Assembly: GCA_021772875.1 (NCBI GenBank) | Contig: JAJFLD010000222.1 | Coordinates: 1 to 6,925, forward strand | Reading direction: 5' to 3' | DNA: 6,925 nucleotides | Source: Ghiorsea sp. | GTDB lineage: Bacteria; Pseudomonadota; Zetaproteobacteria; Mariprofundales; Mariprofundaceae | Shown: positions 6,498 to 6,925 of the stretch, one piece after another | Numbering within the stretch: position 1 is the first letter of the stretch | Layout: each line of letters opens with the position of its first letter | Translations under genes and position numbers: made by a program | Notes under the pieces: model-generated | The model's input: the letters and a program-made list of their open reading frames with translations, nothing else | The model's database searches: none | What the model was told of the DNA's origin: nothing

Positions 6498-6690
6498 TGA
6501 CATCGTGAACCGTTGCGAATGTATGCACAAAACATTCGCCCAACTGAAAGAACTTGGCTCACTTGAAGCTGCCATGCAAGCTGGCGCAGGCACGGAATGT
6601 GAAGGTTGCATGCCTTGGTTAAAACTATCTTTTGCCAGTGGCGAAAATGAATTGGCCTTAGACGACCCGCGTTTGCAAGATTATCAATAA
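6490..6690 (+). CDS. Small Bfd-like [2Fe-2S]-binding protein
   Basis: A 66-residue cytoplasmic protein with four cysteines in a CxC...CxxC pattern: C9 and C11 in NRCECMHKTF, C37 and C40 in AGAGTECEGCMPWL. This is the signature of the BFD-like [2Fe-2S] fold (bacterioferritin-associated ferredoxin, the NifU middle domain, nitrite reductase). The residues preceding the second pair and the proline after it also fit. There are 25 residues between C11 and C37, against about 31 in enteric Bfd, so it belongs to a shorter, poorly characterised branch and the name bfd is not assigned. The likely role is electron transfer or iron-sulfur handling. It overlaps the hydroxylase stop by 8 bp, has a strong Shine-Dalgarno, and is followed by the next gene after 1 bp. 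No bacterioferritin gene is in the window. Confidence 0.8.
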   Translation: MSDDIVNRCECMHKTFAQLKELGSLEAAMQAGAGTECEGCMPWLKLSFASGENELALDDPRLQDYQ

Positions 6691-6691
6691 T

Positions 6692-6925
6692 ATGAAAACA
6701 CCCACTTCAGTAAGTCGCGGCGAACATATCCTGCTCATCACAGCCTGCATCATCATTATCATTGCAGGGCTAAAGTTGGCTGCGCCACTGATGGTGCCGC
6801 TGCTATTATCTGCATTTGTGGCCATCATTTGTTTGCCGCCGCTTTATTTTCTTTTGAATAAAGGTGTCAACGTCACTGCTGCTGTTTTTATGGTCACAGG
6901 TTTAGTTGTTTGCCTTGGTTTATTG
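6692..6925 (+). CDS. AI-2E family transporter / PerM-like permease, 5' part only
   Basis: The reading frame opens with ATG 1 bp after the preceding stop and stays open for 78 codons to the window edge, so the gene is truncated by the window and not by mutation. After a short polar start (MKTPTSVSRGEH), hydrophobic segments occupy about 13-30, 31-55 and 63-78. The pattern GLKLAAPLMVPLLLSAF (26-42), followed by PPLYFLLNKGVNVTAAV (49-65), is typical of the N-terminus of AI-2E/PerM family proteins, which usually have about 350 residues and 7-8 membrane segments. Family functions range from proposed autoinducer-2 export to Na+/H+ antiport, and the substrate here is unknown. There is no obvious Shine-Dalgarno, so translation may be coupled to the [2Fe-2S] gene. 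Confidence 0.75.
   Translation, partial: MKTPTSVSRGEHILLITACIIIIIAGLKLAAPLMVPLLLSAFVAIICLPPLYFLLNKGVNVTAAVFMVTGLVVCLGLL

Overview
The window looks like chromosomal DNA from a proteobacterium (Pseudomonadota) of moderate GC content, judged by eye as mid-40s percent. The best phylogenetic cue is the gene order dusB-ntrB-ntrC, which is the nifR3-ntrB-ntrC arrangement known from Alphaproteobacteria and some other deep proteobacterial lines. It is not the dusB-fis order of enteric Gammaproteobacteria. A lineage such as Zetaproteobacteria is possible, but the sequence alone cannot settle it. Seven genes are complete and one is cut by the right edge. No rRNA, tRNA, CRISPR array, transposase or phage gene is visible.

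Left part, minus strand (59-4926), in transcription order: dusB (tRNA-dihydrouridine synthase), ntrB (PAS-containing nitrogen-type sensor kinase) and ntrC (sigma-54-dependent response regulator). These three are tightly packed: dusB and ntrB overlap by 11 bp, and ntrB and ntrC are 10 bp apart. A 174-bp gap follows, then an aspartate aminotransferase of the class I PLP family. NtrB and NtrC form a two-component system that classically sets sigma-54-dependent transcription according to nitrogen status. The aminotransferase moves amino groups between aspartate and glutamate, so it fits the same metabolic theme, although nothing here proves co-regulation. The 174-bp gap holds an unusual inverted repeat built from 8-bp units (CACARMGN) and a weak terminator-like hairpin.

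A 127-bp divergent intergenic region (4927-5053) separates the two halves. It is AT-rich and carries an imperfect direct repeat.

Right part, plus strand (5054-6925): engB (ribosome-assembly GTPase), a membrane di-iron hydroxylase of the sterol desaturase/fatty acid hydroxylase family, a 66-residue Bfd-like [2Fe-2S] protein, and the first 78 codons of an AI-2E/PerM-family membrane protein. Successive genes overlap by 8-11 bp or sit 1 bp apart, so this appears to be one translationally coupled operon. The adjacency of an oxygen-activating di-iron hydroxylase and a small iron-sulfur protein suggests, but does not show, an electron-donor relationship.

Most of the window is ordinary core genome, with no clear sign of a wholly new system. 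The points most worth a second look are the octamer inverted repeat between ntrC and aspC, the degenerate ATP-binding G1 box and TTG start of NtrB, and the coupled hydroxylase/[2Fe-2S] pair.
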